Shown here piece by piece: positions 1 through 13,659 of a DNA stretch of 33,976 nt (position 1 is the first letter of the stretch; every line of letters begins with the position of its first letter). Source of the stretch: an uncultured Akkermansia sp. (lineage in GTDB: Bacteria; Verrucomicrobiota; Verrucomicrobiia; Verrucomicrobiales; Akkermansiaceae); NCBI GenBank assembly GCA_947631435.1, contig CANRLM010000028.1, positions 1 to 33,976 on the forward strand, written 5' to 3'. A program made the translations under genes and the position numbers. The notes beneath the pieces are model-generated. The model ran no database searches. It was not told the origin of the DNA and saw only the letters and a list, made by a program, of their open reading frames with translations.

Positions 1-68
<68 letters not shown>

Positions 69-115
69 TTGATGCTCATGCAAGAATAAGCAGCTAAACA
101 TACAACTACATCATT

Positions 116-1297
116 ATGGCTAAAGAAGCATTCCAGCGAACCAAGCCCCATGTGAACGTGGGCACAATCGGTCACGTTGATCACGGCAAGACTTCCCTCA
201 CTGCTGCAATTACCAAGGTTCTTGCAGACCAGGGCAAGGCTGAGTTTAAGGCATATGACCAAATCGACGGCGCTCCCGAGGAGCGCGAGCGTGGTATTAC
301 TATCTCCACCGCCCACGTTGAGTACGAAACTGACAAGCGCCACTATGCGCATGTTGACTGCCCCGGGCACGCCGATTACGTGAAGAACATGATTACCGGC
401 GCTGCCCAGATGGATGGCGCTATCCTCGTGGTCTCTGCCGCTGATGGCCCCATGCCGCAGACACGTGAGCACATTCTGCTTGCCCGTCAGGTAGGTGTGC
501 CCTACATCGTGGTTTACATGAACAAGATGGATCTCGCTGACCCCGAGCTCGCCGAGCTCGTTGAGATGGAGATCCGTGAGTTGCTCTCTTCTTACGAGTT
601 CCCCGGTGACGACATCCCCATCATTAAGGGATCCGCTGTGAAAGCTCTCGAGGGAGACGCCGATGCCGTGAAGTCCATTATGGATCTCATGAACGCGGTT
701 GATGAGTACATCCCCACTCCTGAGCGTCCGGTTGACAAGCCTTTCCTGATGCCGGTGGAGGACGTGTTCTCCATTTCTGGTCGTGGTACTGTGGCTACCG
801 GTCGTATTGAGCGCGGCGTCATCAACAAGATGGACGAAGTTGAGATCGTGGGTATCAAGCCGACGGTTAAGACGGCTGTGACCGACATCGAGATGTTCCG
901 TAAGCTGCTCGACAAGGGTGAAGCCGGTGACAACGTCGGTGTGCTGCTGCGCGGCATCAAAAAAGAGGACATTGTGCGTGGTCAGGTGCTTGCTAAGCCC
1001 GGTACTGTGACTCCTCACACGACCTTTGAGGCAGCTGTCTATGTGCTCTCCGAGAAAGAGGGCGGACGTCATACTCCTTTCTTTGCCCACTACCGTCCGC
1101 AGTTCTACTTCCGCACGACGGATGTGACTGGCACAGTCTCTCTGCCCGAGGGAACGGAGATGGTGATGCCGGGCGACAATGTGACCATTGGTGTGGAGCT
1201 TATCACCCCCGTTGCCATGGAGGAGGGTATGCGTTTCGCTATCCGTGAGGGTGGACGCACCGTTGGCGCTGGCAAGGTGGCCAAGATCAAGGCCTGA
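116..1297 (+). CDS. tuf: Elongation factor Tu
   Basis: EF-Tu is the GTPase that carries aminoacyl-tRNA to the ribosomal A site. The 393-residue product has the usual length. All GTPase motifs are present: GHVDHGKT at residues 19-26, the RGITI switch, DCPGHADY, and NKMD. Domains 2 and 3 follow and the protein ends in the typical GAGKVAKI stretch. The gene lies 47 bp after tRNA-Thr and is probably co-transcribed with it, with tRNA-Trp and secE following. No Shine-Dalgarno precedes the ATG; the leader is A/C-rich (acaactacatcatt). The start is fixed by the conserved [13 protein letters not shown]-terminus. Nothing in the coding sequence is unusual. Confidence 0.98.
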   Translation: MAKEAFQRTKPHVNVGTIGHVDHGKTSLTAAITKVLADQGKAEFKAYDQIDGAPEERERGITISTAHVEYETDKRHYAHVDCPGHADYVKNMITGAAQMDGAILVVSAADGPMPQTREHILLARQVGVPYIVVYMNKMDLADPELAELVEMEIRELLSSYEFPGDDIPIIKGSAVKALEGDADAVKSIMDLMNAVDEYIPTPERPVDKPFLMPVEDVFSISGRGTVATGRIERGVINKMDEVEIVGIKPTVKTAVTDIEMFRKLLDKGEAGDNVGVLLRGIKKEDIVRGQVLAKPGTVTPHTTFEAAVYVLSEKEGGRHTPFFAHYRPQFYFRTTDVTGTVSLPEGTEMVMPGDNVTIGVELITPVAMEEGMRFAIREGGRTVGAGKVAKIKA

Positions 1298-1320
1298 TCA
1301 TTCCTCCCACCAGGGTTAGC

Positions 1321-1417
1321 GGGTGCAGGCGAGGCTTCGGACTGAAGTCTGCACCCATGGAAGAATCCTTTATGGATACCGGCTGCGCCTCGTCCCCCTT
1401 TCGGGAAGGGGCGCAGC
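1321..1417 (+). other. Two hairpins between tuf and tRNA-Trp
   Basis: Two strong inverted repeats lie in the spacer. The first pairs GGGTGCAG (1321-1328) with CTGCACCC (1349-1356), with an inner CTTC/GAAG. The second pairs GCTGCGCC (1382-1389) with GGCGCAGC (1410-1417), with an inner CCCC/GGGG. Neither is followed by a T tract, so they are not obvious intrinsic terminators. RNA processing or mRNA 3'-end protection between the tuf message and the tRNA is a reasonable inference. Confidence 0.5.
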
Positions 1418-1507
1418 TTCGACACAAAAGAAGGTCGGGTGGAGGGAGCCCTCCCCGGAAGAGGTGGGCGCTTTCCCCTTCCCTGCGTACAGCAGGGGAT
1501 AAGATCT

Positions 1508-1580
1508 AGGGTATTAGCTCAATTGGTAGAGCGGCGGTCTCCAAAACCGCATGTTGGGAGTTCGAGTCTCTCATACCCTG
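1508..1580 (+). tRNA. tRNA-Trp (anticodon CCA)
   Basis: A complete cloverleaf is visible: acceptor AGGGTAT (1508-1514) pairs with ATACCCT (1573-1579), and the D arm is GCTC/GAGC. The anticodon stem GCGGT/ACCGC carries loop CTCCAAA with anticodon CCA at 1541-1543. The T arm is GGGAG-TTCGAGT-CTCTC and the discriminator base is G. CCA is not encoded in the gene. tRNA-Trp between tuf and secE is a widely conserved arrangement. Confidence 0.96.
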
Positions 1581-1661
1581 TACCGGACGTTGGTTTCTCC
1601 CCGGTAGGAGCGGAACCTTCTCTCCCTGACACGAGTACAACCTTTGACCCAGCATCTTATT

Positions 1662-1889
1662 ATGTTTCGCAAGCTGTCACTCTTTATTTCCAACATCAAG
1701 AGCGAGCTCAAGAAGTGCTCGTGGCCATGGGAAAGCGATTCGAAGATTAAGGGGTTCAAGAAGTACCGTGAGCTGTGTGGCTCCACGATGGTTGTCCTGG
1801 TGGCGATGGTTCTTCTGGGGGCTTACGTCGCTTTTTTCGATTTTGTGATGGCTCGAGTTGTTACCTGGGCTATTGAGCAACTTTCTTGA
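1662..1889 (+). CDS. secE: Preprotein translocase subunit SecE
   Basis: SecE is the small essential clamp of the SecYEG translocon in the inner membrane. The 75-residue product has a basic amphipathic N-terminal part with the family pattern (IKSELKKCSWP), then one long hydrophobic helix (roughly residues 43-70). The ATG at 1662 is preferred to an in-frame TTG at 1644 because MFRKLS begins immediately before the amphipathic helix and the length suits short SecE proteins. No Shine-Dalgarno is visible. The position directly before nusG is the textbook location. Confidence 0.93.
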   Translation: MFRKLSLFISNIKSELKKCSWPWESDSKIKGFKKYRELCGSTMVVLVAMVLLGAYVAFFDFVMARVVTWAIEQLS

Positions 1890-1913
1890 TTTATTTTTTC
1901 ATCTTTCCTTCCC

Positions 1914-2567
1914 ATGTCCCGCAACTACGAAAGAAAATCTGATGTGCGTCGCCCTGTTCCCGCAGCCAAGGATCAGTGGTATGTGCTGCATGTACTTTCC
2001 AATAAGGAACGTCGTACGGTCGAGAATCTCAAGCGACTCTTCCGTGATGACAAGGAGGTGGGCGATTTGCTGCAGAGTGAGCCTCTCGTACCCGTCGAAA
2101 GAGTGGAAGACGTTGTGAACGGCAAGAAACGGGTGCAGGAAAGGAAGCTCTATCCGGGCTACATCTACCTCAATTTCGCTTTGCGTAATCCCGATGGTTC
2201 TCTCAACAACGAGGCGTGGTACAAGATACTCGCCGTGGACGGCGTGATTAGTTTTGCCAGCGGTCGTAAGAAGGAACCCCTTCCTATGCCTACCCGGGAC
2301 GTGGAAGAACTTATGCGGGAAATTTCCCGCCGCAGCGAGGGGACGCGACCCAAGATCGTTATTAACGTGCAGGATGAGGTGCGCGTATTGGAGGGAGCTT
2401 TCCAGGGCGAGCGCGGCATTGTAGAGGAGGTGGATGCGGAGCATGGTCGCCTGCGTGTGGGAGTGACGATGTTTGGGCGCACAAATCCGCTGGATTTGGA
2501 TTATTCTCAGGTACAGCTTGTGCCGGAGGACGAACGCGGTCTCTCAGATGCTGGACCTGATGCGTAG
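1914..2567 (+). CDS. nusG: Transcription termination/antitermination factor NusG
   Basis: NusG binds RNA polymerase, affects pausing and Rho termination, and links polymerase to the ribosome through S10. The product has 217 residues, somewhat longer than the usual 180 or so because of an N-terminal tail of about 20 residues and an insertion in the first domain. The NGN domain starts at WYVLHVLSNKER and includes the YPGYIYL motif. The C-terminal KOW domain reads DEVRVLEGAFQGERGIVEEV and ends with FGR.NPLDLDYSQVQLV. It follows secE by 24 bp with no Shine-Dalgarno at the ATG. Confidence 0.96.
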   Translation: MSRNYERKSDVRRPVPAAKDQWYVLHVLSNKERRTVENLKRLFRDDKEVGDLLQSEPLVPVERVEDVVNGKKRVQERKLYPGYIYLNFALRNPDGSLNNEAWYKILAVDGVISFASGRKKEPLPMPTRDVEELMREISRRSEGTRPKIVINVQDEVRVLEGAFQGERGIVEEVDAEHGRLRVGVTMFGRTNPLDLDYSQVQLVPEDERGLSDAGPDA

Positions 2568-2636
2568 ATTTTCGCCGTCCCTTTATCTCTCTCGCCGGAG
2601 AGCGTGGAGGAGCGGTAAGAACAAACACATAGAACC

Positions 2637-3065
2637 ATGGCAAAAGAAGTAGTTAAAATCATTAAACTGCAGATTCCTGCAGGGGCGGCTAATCCGTCTC
2701 CCCCCGTGGGGCCTGCTCTCGGTCAAGCTGGTGTGAATATCATGGGCTTCTGCAAAGAGTTCAATGCAAAAACTCAAAAGCAGTCTGGTGACGTTCTGCC
2801 CGTTGTTATCACTGTCTATAAGGACAAATCTTTTGACTTCATCACCAAGCAACCCCCTGCAGCCAATCTGCTCAAGAAGGCCGCAGGCATCACTTCTGGT
2901 TCCGGGGAACCGAACAAGAAGAAGGTTGCTAAGATATCTGCTGAGAAACTCATGGAAGTCGTAAAGACCAAGATGCCGGACCTTAACACAACTTCCCCGG
3001 AGGCAGCTGCTCGCATCATTGCCGGTCAGGCTCGCCAGATGGGTATTGAGGTGGAGGGAATCTGA
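2637..3065 (+). CDS. rplK: 50S ribosomal protein L11
   Basis: L11 forms the base of the L7/L12 stalk with 23S rRNA and L10, and acts in factor-dependent GTP hydrolysis. The 142-residue length is standard. Signature segments are [26 protein letters not shown] at the N-terminus (the proline-rich region known as the thiostrepton contact), [19 protein letters not shown], and the C-terminal [24 protein letters not shown]. It starts 69 bp after nusG with the A-rich context catagaaccATGGC and no Shine-Dalgarno. Confidence 0.97.
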   Translation: MAKEVVKIIKLQIPAGAANPSPPVGPALGQAGVNIMGFCKEFNAKTQKQSGDVLPVVITVYKDKSFDFITKQPPAANLLKKAAGITSGSGEPNKKKVAKISAEKLMEVVKTKMPDLNTTSPEAAARIIAGQARQMGIEVEGI

Positions 3066-3152
3066 TTTTCTAACCTCGCGTATTGAGTTTCTCGCAGGAG
3101 GGAATACCATAAGCAAATTTATTCAATTAACCCGAACGTACTGCTAAACATT

Positions 3153-3854
3153 ATGTCAACCAAACATTCCAAACGCTACACGGCTGCTTCTCAGCTGGTG
3201 GACCGTGCCAAGACTTACGCTGTGGAGGAGGCTGTGGAGGTCATGAAGAGCTTCCCTGCACCCAAATTTGACCCCACAGTGACCATTTCTTTCCACCTCA
3301 CAGTGGATCCCCGCAAATCCGATCAAATGGTGCGTGGTTCTGTTGCTCTGCCTCATGGCACGGGTAAGAACGTGCGCGTGATCGTTTTTGCTCAGGGAGA
3401 ATCTGCCCAGGCTGCCCTTGAGGCCGGAGCAGAGAAAGTTGGCCTGGACGATCTGATTAAGGAGATTCAGGGAGGTTTCCTGGACTTTGACAGTGCTATT
3501 GCCACCCCGGACGCCATGGCCCAGGTGCGCAAGATTGCGCGTGTGCTTGGACCTCGAGGGCTGATGCCTAACCCCAAGACCGGTACCGTTACTGATGACA
3601 CTGCGAAAGCAGTACGCGAGGTAAAAGCCGGTCGCGTAGATTACAAGGTTGACAAGAGCGCGAATATTTCCGCTGCTGTTGGCAAGCTATCCTTTGAAAG
3701 CGCAAAACTTGTCGAGAACATCCGAGCGATGATTGCTTCGGTCGTAAAAGCTCGACCGGCTGGTGCGAAGGGAGCTTATATCTCCGGTGCTACCGTGACA
3801 TGTTCAATGAGCCCAGGCATTCAGCTTGCCGCTGCAGAGTATTCCAAAATCTAA
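3153..3854 (+). CDS. rplA: 50S ribosomal protein L1
   Basis: L1 forms the mobile stalk next to the E site and in many bacteria represses its own operon by binding its mRNA. The 233-residue length is typical. Recognisable segments include [41 protein letters not shown], and the signature [15 protein letters not shown]. The 87-bp rplK-rplA gap holds a weak promoter-like pair (TTGAGT 3083-3088, TACCAT 3105-3110, 16 bp apart) that I do not rely on. The ATG has no Shine-Dalgarno (ctgctaaacatt). Confidence 0.97.
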   Translation: MSTKHSKRYTAASQLVDRAKTYAVEEAVEVMKSFPAPKFDPTVTISFHLTVDPRKSDQMVRGSVALPHGTGKNVRVIVFAQGESAQAALEAGAEKVGLDDLIKEIQGGFLDFDSAIATPDAMAQVRKIARVLGPRGLMPNPKTGTVTDDTAKAVREVKAGRVDYKVDKSANISAAVGKLSFESAKLVENIRAMIASVVKARPAGAKGAYISGATVTCSMSPGIQLAAAEYSKI

Positions 3855-3879
3855 GATACCCCACAACTTTTGATGCGAT

Positions 3880-4383
3880 ATGAGTACAGATATGAAAGTA
3901 AATGTTGATAAGGAGGCAATCGTTGCTCAGCTGCTCGAGAAAGTGAATGCTTCTCCTTTCCTTTTGGTCATCGACTACGCCGGTGTGAGCGTGCCGGAGT
4001 TTACCAAACTCCGTGCGGAGCTCGCTGCTACGGGCGCTCGTTGTACCGTCGCGAAAAATTCCTTCATGGTGAAGGCAATTGCGGAGGCCGGTTTGCCTGA
4101 CATCTCCTCCTCCCTCAAGGGACAGACTGCCTACGTCACAGGCGATAAGGATGTTTGTGCCGCTGCCAAGGTGCTCAATGCTTTCATCAAAGCCTCCAAA
4201 AAGGGAGCTTACAAAGTGGGTATACTTGATGGCGCTGAGTTGACCCCGGATCGGATACGCGCTCTTGGCGAGTTGCCGAGCCGCGAGGTTCTGTTGGCCA
4301 CCCTGCTTGGGACGATCAATGGAGCGGGCGCTGCTTTGGCGCGTGTGATCCAAGCCTTTGTCGATAAACAAGGAGAATCATAA
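3880..4383 (+). CDS. rplJ: 50S ribosomal protein L10
   Basis: L10 anchors the L7/L12 dimers to the ribosomal stalk. The product has 167 residues. The N-terminal RNA-binding domain includes FLLVIDYAGVSVPEFTKLRAEL and ARCTVAKNSFMVKAI, and the C-terminal helix (GAGAALARVIQAFVDKQ) is the L12-binding spine. Only 25 bp separate it from rplA, so there is no room for the long L10 autoregulatory leader that precedes rplJ in enterobacteria. The spacer after rplJ is the long one instead. Confidence 0.95.
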   Translation: MSTDMKVNVDKEAIVAQLLEKVNASPFLLVIDYAGVSVPEFTKLRAELAATGARCTVAKNSFMVKAIAEAGLPDISSSLKGQTAYVTGDKDVCAAAKVLNAFIKASKKGAYKVGILDGAELTPDRIRALGELPSREVLLATLLGTINGAGAALARVIQAFVDKQGES

Positions 4384-4418
4384 TTAGAGTAAATTTTTTG
4401 CCTGAGATAAAAAAAGAC

Positions 4419-4447
4419 TTGAAAAGATGGTGGAGGTGTGGTATCAC
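4419..4447 (+). promoter_or_regulatory. Candidate internal promoter for rplL
   Basis: TTGAAA (4419-4424), a 17-bp spacer, and TATCAC (4442-4447) preceded by TGG (an extended -10). It lies in the 176-bp rplJ-rplL spacer and predicts a leader of about 105 nt. Its form matches the other promoters proposed in this window. Seen by eye only. Confidence 0.5.
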
Positions 4448-4506
4448 TGCCCGCCGCCTGAAAAATTAGGTCCTCTGTCGGCTCTCCGGCCGGTGAGAAC
4501 TGAAAT

Positions 4507-4525
4507 GGATGGGGAGCCCTCATCC
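4507..4525 (+). other. Hairpin in the rplL leader
   Basis: GGATG (4507-4511) pairs with CATCC (4521-4525), continued by GGG/CCT around an AGC loop. This gives about eight pairs with no mismatch apart from one G-T wobble. No T tract follows, so it is more likely an RNA stability or binding element than a terminator. The last 35 nt before the rplL ATG are A-rich and unstructured. Confidence 0.45.
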
Positions 4526-4559
4526 GCGACAAGAACCAATTAAAACTAAAATACATAAA

Positions 4560-4940
4560 ATGGCTGATATCAATACAATAGCTGAGGAACTCGGCAAGCT
4601 TACGATCATGGAGGCTGCTGAGCTGGTTAAATTGCTTGAGGAGAAGTGGGGCGTGTCTGCTGCTGCTCCCGTGGTTGCCGCCGGTGCCGCCGGTGCCGCT
4701 GCTCCTGCTGAGGCAACTGAGGAGAAGACTGATTTCAACGTCGAATTGACTGATGCCGGGGCCAACAAGATTGGCGTCATCAAGGCGGTGCGCGCTGTCA
4801 AGTCCGGTCTTGGTCTGGCGGATGCTAAGAAACTCGTCGAAAGTGCTCCTACTCTCATATTGGAGGGCGCTTCGAAGGAGGAAGCCGACAAGGCAAAGGC
4901 AGAACTCGAGGCTGCTGGCGCCAAGGTTACTATCAAGTAA
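4560..4940 (+). CDS. rplL: 50S ribosomal protein L7/L12
   Basis: L7/L12 is the multicopy stalk protein that recruits translation factors. The 126-residue product shows the three standard parts: an N-terminal dimerisation helix ([19 protein letters not shown]), an Ala/Gly/Pro-rich hinge (residues about 36-55), and a C-terminal domain ([24 protein letters not shown] ... [14 protein letters not shown]). The start at 4560 is set by the [12 protein letters not shown]-terminus; an in-frame upstream extension from 4509 is not conserved-looking. The leader is A-rich (aaaactaaaatacataaa) with no Shine-Dalgarno. A separate promoter at 4419-4447 may supply the extra L12 the ribosome needs. Confidence 0.97.
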   Translation: MADINTIAEELGKLTIMEAAELVKLLEEKWGVSAAAPVVAAGAAGAAAPAEATEEKTDFNVELTDAGANKIGVIKAVRAVKSGLGLADAKKLVESAPTLILEGASKEEADKAKAELEAAGAKVTIK

Positions 4941-5054
4941 TCCTGCAATTTTTCGTGAGAGCAGGGGAGATTCTTTCTTCCCTGTCTCTCGCTTTGATTC
5001 CGCTTGCTTTTTTGCAAGTTGTTTTCCATCTAAAAAACCTCCTACTTTATACAT

Positions 5055-5145
5055 GCCGGATTGTCTCGGATTTGTGGAGAGTGTACGCTCCACGACTGCG
5101 AGTCGGCTCCGGCAAGTGTGAAACTGAATGACACCCGTTCGGGTG
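5055..5145 (+). promoter_or_regulatory. Branched RNA-like structure in the rpoB leader
   Basis: The 237-bp rplL-rpoB spacer contains nested and adjacent perfect inverted repeats. GCCGGA (5055-5060) pairs with TCCGGC (5108-5113). It encloses GTGGAG/CTCCAC (5074-5079/5088-5093) and GACT/AGTC (5094-5097/5101-5104). A separate hairpin CACCC/GGGTG (5132-5136/5141-5145) follows, ending 32 nt before the rpoB start. Upstream are CTTGC/GCAAG and an imperfect GAGAG/CTCTC hairpin. The layout suggests a multibranch leader for processing, attenuation or autoregulation of the polymerase genes. Confidence 0.45.
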
Positions 5146-5177
5146 GCAAAAACTACATCTTCCGCCCCACCTACTCT

Positions 5178-8100
5178 ATGTCCAAGCCTAAGAAGCCAGA
5201 GCGAATTAGTTTCGGAAAAATCAAAGAGGTCATTGAGCCGCCGAACCTCATAGAGATTCAGACCAAATCATACGAAGAATTTTTACAACGCTTCACGGCT
5301 CCCAGCAAACGGCTCAAGGTTGGGTTGCAGGCGGTTCTCTCCGAGCATTTCCCTGTCGAGAGTTACGACTCCCAGATTCGCCTCGAGTATGTTTCTTACG
5401 AGGTTTCCCCGCCGAAGACGACCGATTTCGCTGCTATTCGTGCCGGAGAAACGTATAGTGCGTCGCTTCTTGTCCGCTTCCGCCTCATTTGCGGAGTCAA
5501 TACAGCGGAGGAATACACCACTGAGGAGGATGTCTACATGGGAGAAATTCCCATGATCACCGATCGCGGTACTTTTGTAATCAACGGCGCGGAGCGTGTC
5601 ATCGTCGCCCAGCTGCATCGTTCTCCGGGCATTTGCTACGAGAAGATGCGCCATGCTAATGGTAAGGAGCTTTTTTCTTTTCGCATCATCCCGGACCGCG
5701 GTTCCTGGTTGGAGGTTCAGTTTGACACGAATGACTTGATGTACGTCTTTCTGGACCGCCGCCGCCGCCGTCGCAAATTCCTGGCGACGACGTTTCTGCG
5801 TTATCTGGGCTACGAGACGGATCGTTCGATCGTCGAGCAGTTCTACACGATTCAGAAGCTGCGTATTTCGGATGCCAGCGCCGAGGAGCTTGAGCACCTG
5901 CTTCCCTTTGAAGATGTGAGGTATCAGGAACCGGGCAGCAGGCGTGCCCCCAGCGTTATTGCAAAAGCCTATGAGCCGCTGAGTCTCTCCACTATTCGTC
6001 GTATGCAGGAGCTCGGCATTAAGAGCATCGAGGTTATTGATCAGCGCGAGGACGAGATTCTCATCAAGACCCTCAAGAAGGATCTCTCTCACGACCGTGA
6101 CAGTGCCTTGAAGGAGATATTCCGTAAATTCCGCCCGGGGGATCCTACCTCGGTGCAGCAGGCTTCAGCCGCGTTGGATCGCCTTTTCCGTGAGGAGCGG
6201 CGCTACGATCTTACTCGCGTGGGGCGGTACAAGATCAATCAGAAACTAGGATTGGAGGTGCCGGAAGATGTGAGGCTTATTCAGCCGATAGATTTCCTCA
6301 CGGCAGTGAAGTACTTGTTGCGTCTTAAGCATGGTGAAGGCGTAGTGGATGATATTGATCATTTGGAAAATCGCCGCGTACGAGCCGTAGGGGAGTTGCT
6401 CGCCAACCAGTGCCGTATCGGTTTTGCTCGTACCGAACGCCTTGTCAAGGAGCGTATGACGCTTTGTGACACGACCCGCAAGGACTTGACTCCCAGTAAG
6501 CTCATCAATCCGAAGGCTCTCAGCGCTGTCGTGCGTGACTTCTTTGGTCGCAGTCAGCTTTCGCAGTTCATGGATCAGATTAATCCTCTGGCGGAACTTA
6601 CGCACAAGCGGCGTCTTTCGGCTCTTGGGCCGGGGGGATTGAATCGTGATCGCGCAGGCTTTGAGGTGCGCGATGTTCATCCTTCTCACTACGGGCGTAT
6701 CTGCCCCATCGAGACCCCGGAAGGACCCAATATCGGCCTGATTAATTCGCTTTGCACCTATGCCCGTATTGATGAGTACGGCTTCATCGAGACACCTTTC
6801 CGAAAGGTAAAGACTGTCGAGAAAAAGGACAAGAAAGGAAAAGTTATTGATACTGAGGTTATCATAACAAATGAGGTGGAGTATCTCTCGGCTGATAAAG
6901 AGGAATATCACCTCATTGCTCAAGCCAACAATCCCATCGATAATGATAACGGACACGGACACTTTGTGAAACCTCGTGTCACGGCTCGTGAGCATGGCGA
7001 ATTCATCGAGGTGGATCCCCGCCGCGTAGAGTACATGGATGTTTCACCTAAGCAGATTATCTCTGTCGCCGCCGGTCTCATTCCCTTCCTTGAACATGAT
7101 GATGCCAATCGTGCCCTCATGGGAGCGAACATGCAGCGTCAGGGGGTGCCGTTGATGGTGAATCAGGCTCCGCTTGTGGGCACCGGCATTGAGGCCAAGT
7201 GCGCTCGCGATAGTGGTTCGCTCGTTGTTGCTGCCGGTCCGGGTATTGTCGCTTCCGCTACGGCCGAGTACATCGTGACGACGCCGGATGGTGGGTTGCC
7301 TGTCCCTGCTCAGCGCTGGCTGAGTGATCCGGATAGCATCAAAACCGATCCTGACAAGGGTATTTATGTCTATCAGTTGCGCAAGTTCATGCGTTCGAAT
7401 GCCTCTACTTGTATCAACCAGCATCCCATCGTCTCGCGCGGCGAGAAGGTAAAGGCCGGGGATGTGTTGGCAGACGGACCCTGCACTGATGGCGGTGAGC
7501 TTGCGCTTGGTCGCAACGTACTGGTGGCTTACATGTCTTGGTACGGCTACAATTTCGAGGACGCCATCATCATTTCAGAGCGTCTTGTCCAGGAGGATGC
7601 TTACACCTCTATCCACATCGAGGAATTCGAAGAGAAGGCACGCGACACTAAGCTTGGACCGGAGGAAATTACCCGAGATATTCCAAACGTGGGTGATGAG
7701 GCTCTGAAGAACCTGGGTAGTGACGGCGTGGTGCGCATCGGTGCTGAGGTAAAGCCCGGAGACATTCTCGTGGGCAAGATCAGTCCGAAGAGCGAGACGG
7801 ATCTTGCACCGGAGGAGCGATTACTGCGTGCCATCTTTGGCGAGAAGGCGGCGGATGTGAAGGATACCTCTCTTCGCGTACCTCCCGGTACTACCGGGGT
7901 GGTGATGGATGTGCGCATTGTGCGCTCTGCGGTTCCGGGGTCACCGGAAGTCGATGCCGAGAAGGAAAGTCTTAAGCAACGGCGTAAATTGGATGAGGAG
8001 TACAAAGAGGCAAAGAAGAATCTCATTGACTTGCTTACCAGCAAGCTTTCTGATCGTTTGCTTGGCGAGAAAATTCCGTTGGAAGTGACTCATTCCGGTA

Positions 8101-9278
8101 GCGGCGAGGTTATCATTCCTGCGAATCGCAAGATCACCAAGAGTCTCTTGCGCAATCTTGCGGAGCACCATGATCAGATTGAGATGAATGAGTCGCCGGT
8201 TCGCAACCAGATCTTTGAAATTGTGGGGGCTTACGAAGGGCGCTTCCGTGACCTTGATGAGGAACGTGATCGAAAGCTCGACCAAATTGAATCTGGAGCG
8301 GAGATGGAACCCGGTGTCGTCACTGAGGTGAAGGTTTATATCGCCACGAAGCGTAAACTTGGCGTGGGTGACAAAATGGCAGGTCGCCATGGCAACAAGG
8401 GTGTCTGTTCTCGAGTACTCCCTGTGGAAGATATGCCTTATTTGGAGGATGGCACTCCGGTGGACATCATTCTCAATCCCCTGGGCGTGCCCTCTCGTAT
8501 GAATGTGGGGCAGGTGCTGGAGGCCCACCTTGGTGTTGCCGCTAAGGCCCTCGGATTCAAGGTTGCCACGCCTGTGTTTGATGGTATTGATGAAGCCAAG
8601 ATATGGGATTACATGAGCCAGGCAAAGCAGGTGCCCGGCTTCTCGTGGGTAGGTGACGGGAAAGATGGTAGTGTAGCGGGTAAGAGTCGCTTGATTGATG
8701 GACTCACCGGCGAGTATTTCCACTACCCGGTTGTGGTTGGTTATACTTACATGCTCAAGCTCAACCATCTTGTTGCCGATAAAGTGCATGCTCGCGCTGT
8801 TGGTACGTATTCTCTTGTTACTCAACAACCGCTGGGAGGCAAGGCACAGCATGGTGGTCAGCGTTTCGGAGAGATGGAGGTGTGGGCCATGGAAGCATAC
8901 GGCGCGGCCTACACTCTTCAGGAGCTCCTTACCGTGAAGTCTGACGACGTGCAGGGACGAACCCGCATTTATGAGAACATTGTGCGTGGGGATAATGCGC
9001 TAGAGGCAGGAACCCCGGAGTCTTTCAATGTGCTCATCAAGGAGATGCAGTCGTTGTGCTTGAACGTGCAGCCTCGTGAGAAAGCGGATCGCGAGGGTGC
9101 AGCTCCTACGCAGGACGAGGTATTTGAGGTTTTGGCCAGTGGGGCGGATGATGAAGAAATCCGTGCGGATATGCAGAATTATGAGGACAGCATAGACCTT
9201 ACGCTGGATGATTATGATTCAGAACCTGCGGACACCATTGATGTGGTGGAACAGGACGGAGAAGAAAACAGCATCTGA
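5178..9278 (+). CDS. rpoB: DNA-directed RNA polymerase subunit beta
   Basis: The beta subunit of RNA polymerase, 1366 residues. The start is the ATG at 5178, giving MSKPKKPERISFGKIKEV and then the standard beta N-terminus PNLIEIQTKSYEEFL. An in-frame extension to 5061 runs through the structured leader and is rejected. The rifampicin-binding region is wild-type in appearance (QLSQFMDQINPLAELTHKRRLSALGPGG), followed by GFEVRDVHPSHYGRICPIETPEGPNIGLI. The C-terminal clamp segment GGKAQHGGQRFGEMEVWAMEAYGAA is present, and an acidic tail of about 40 residues ends the protein. No Shine-Dalgarno. Genuine and intact. Confidence 0.98.
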   Translation: MSKPKKPERISFGKIKEVIEPPNLIEIQTKSYEEFLQRFTAPSKRLKVGLQAVLSEHFPVESYDSQIRLEYVSYEVSPPKTTDFAAIRAGETYSASLLVRFRLICGVNTAEEYTTEEDVYMGEIPMITDRGTFVINGAERVIVAQLHRSPGICYEKMRHANGKELFSFRIIPDRGSWLEVQFDTNDLMYVFLDRRRRRRKFLATTFLRYLGYETDRSIVEQFYTIQKLRISDASAEELEHLLPFEDVRYQEPGSRRAPSVIAKAYEPLSLSTIRRMQELGIKSIEVIDQREDEILIKTLKKDLSHDRDSALKEIFRKFRPGDPTSVQQASAALDRLFREERRYDLTRVGRYKINQKLGLEVPEDVRLIQPIDFLTAVKYLLRLKHGEGVVDDIDHLENRRVRAVGELLANQCRIGFARTERLVKERMTLCDTTRKDLTPSKLINPKALSAVVRDFFGRSQLSQFMDQINPLAELTHKRRLSALGPGGLNRDRAGFEVRDVHPSHYGRICPIETPEGPNIGLINSLCTYARIDEYGFIETPFRKVKTVEKKDKKGKVIDTEVIITNEVEYLSADKEEYHLIAQANNPIDNDNGHGHFVKPRVTAREHGEFIEVDPRRVEYMDVSPKQIISVAAGLIPFLEHDDANRALMGANMQRQGVPLMVNQAPLVGTGIEAKCARDSGSLVVAAGPGIVASATAEYIVTTPDGGLPVPAQRWLSDPDSIKTDPDKGIYVYQLRKFMRSNASTCINQHPIVSRGEKVKAGDVLADGPCTDGGELALGRNVLVAYMSWYGYNFEDAIIISERLVQEDAYTSIHIEEFEEKARDTKLGPEEITRDIPNVGDEALKNLGSDGVVRIGAEVKPGDILVGKISPKSETDLAPEERLLRAIFGEKAADVKDTSLRVPPGTTGVVMDVRIVRSAVPGSPEVDAEKESLKQRRKLDEEYKEAKKNLIDLLTSKLSDRLLGEKIPLEVTHSGSGEVIIPANRKITKSLLRNLAEHHDQIEMNESPVRNQIFEIVGAYEGRFRDLDEERDRKLDQIESGAEMEPGVVTEVKVYIATKRKLGVGDKMAGRHGNKGVCSRVLPVEDMPYLEDGTPVDIILNPLGVPSRMNVGQVLEAHLGVAAKALGFKVATPVFDGIDEAKIWDYMSQAKQVPGFSWVGDGKDGSVAGKSRLIDGLTGEYFHYPVVVGYTYMLKLNHLVADKVHARAVGTYSLVTQQPLGGKAQHGGQRFGEMEVWAMEAYGAAYTLQELLTVKSDDVQGRTRIYENIVRGDNALEAGTPESFNVLIKEMQSLCLNVQPREKADREGAAPTQDEVFEVLASGADDEEIRADMQNYEDSIDLTLDDYDSEPADTIDVVEQDGEENSI

Positions 9279-9323
9279 TACTGCCTCTGAGAAACATCTC
9301 GTCAACCTTTACTTTTCACCTAT

Positions 9324-13592
<4,269 letters not shown>

Positions 13593-13620
13593 TGCGTTCC
13601 CTTTTTTAAATTAAGTTTTC

Positions 13621-13659
13621 CGCCCGCTCCCCTCTGGTCAGGGTAGCGGGCGTTTTTTT
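13621..13659 (+). terminator. Intrinsic terminator after rpoC
   Basis: CGCCCGCT (13621-13628) pairs perfectly with AGCGGGCG (13645-13652), with further CCC/GGG pairing inside, and a run of seven T (13653-13659) follows directly. It lies 28 bp after the rpoC stop and closes the ribosomal protein/polymerase cluster. It is the clearest terminator in the window. Confidence 0.92.

Noticed and set aside
1321..1417. Terminator between tuf and tRNA-Trp
   Set aside because: The hairpins are strong but no T tract follows either; listed as hairpins only.
5061..5177. N-terminal extension of rpoB from a TTG
   Set aside because: It would translate through the branched leader, and the normal beta-subunit N-terminus begins at the ATG at 5178.
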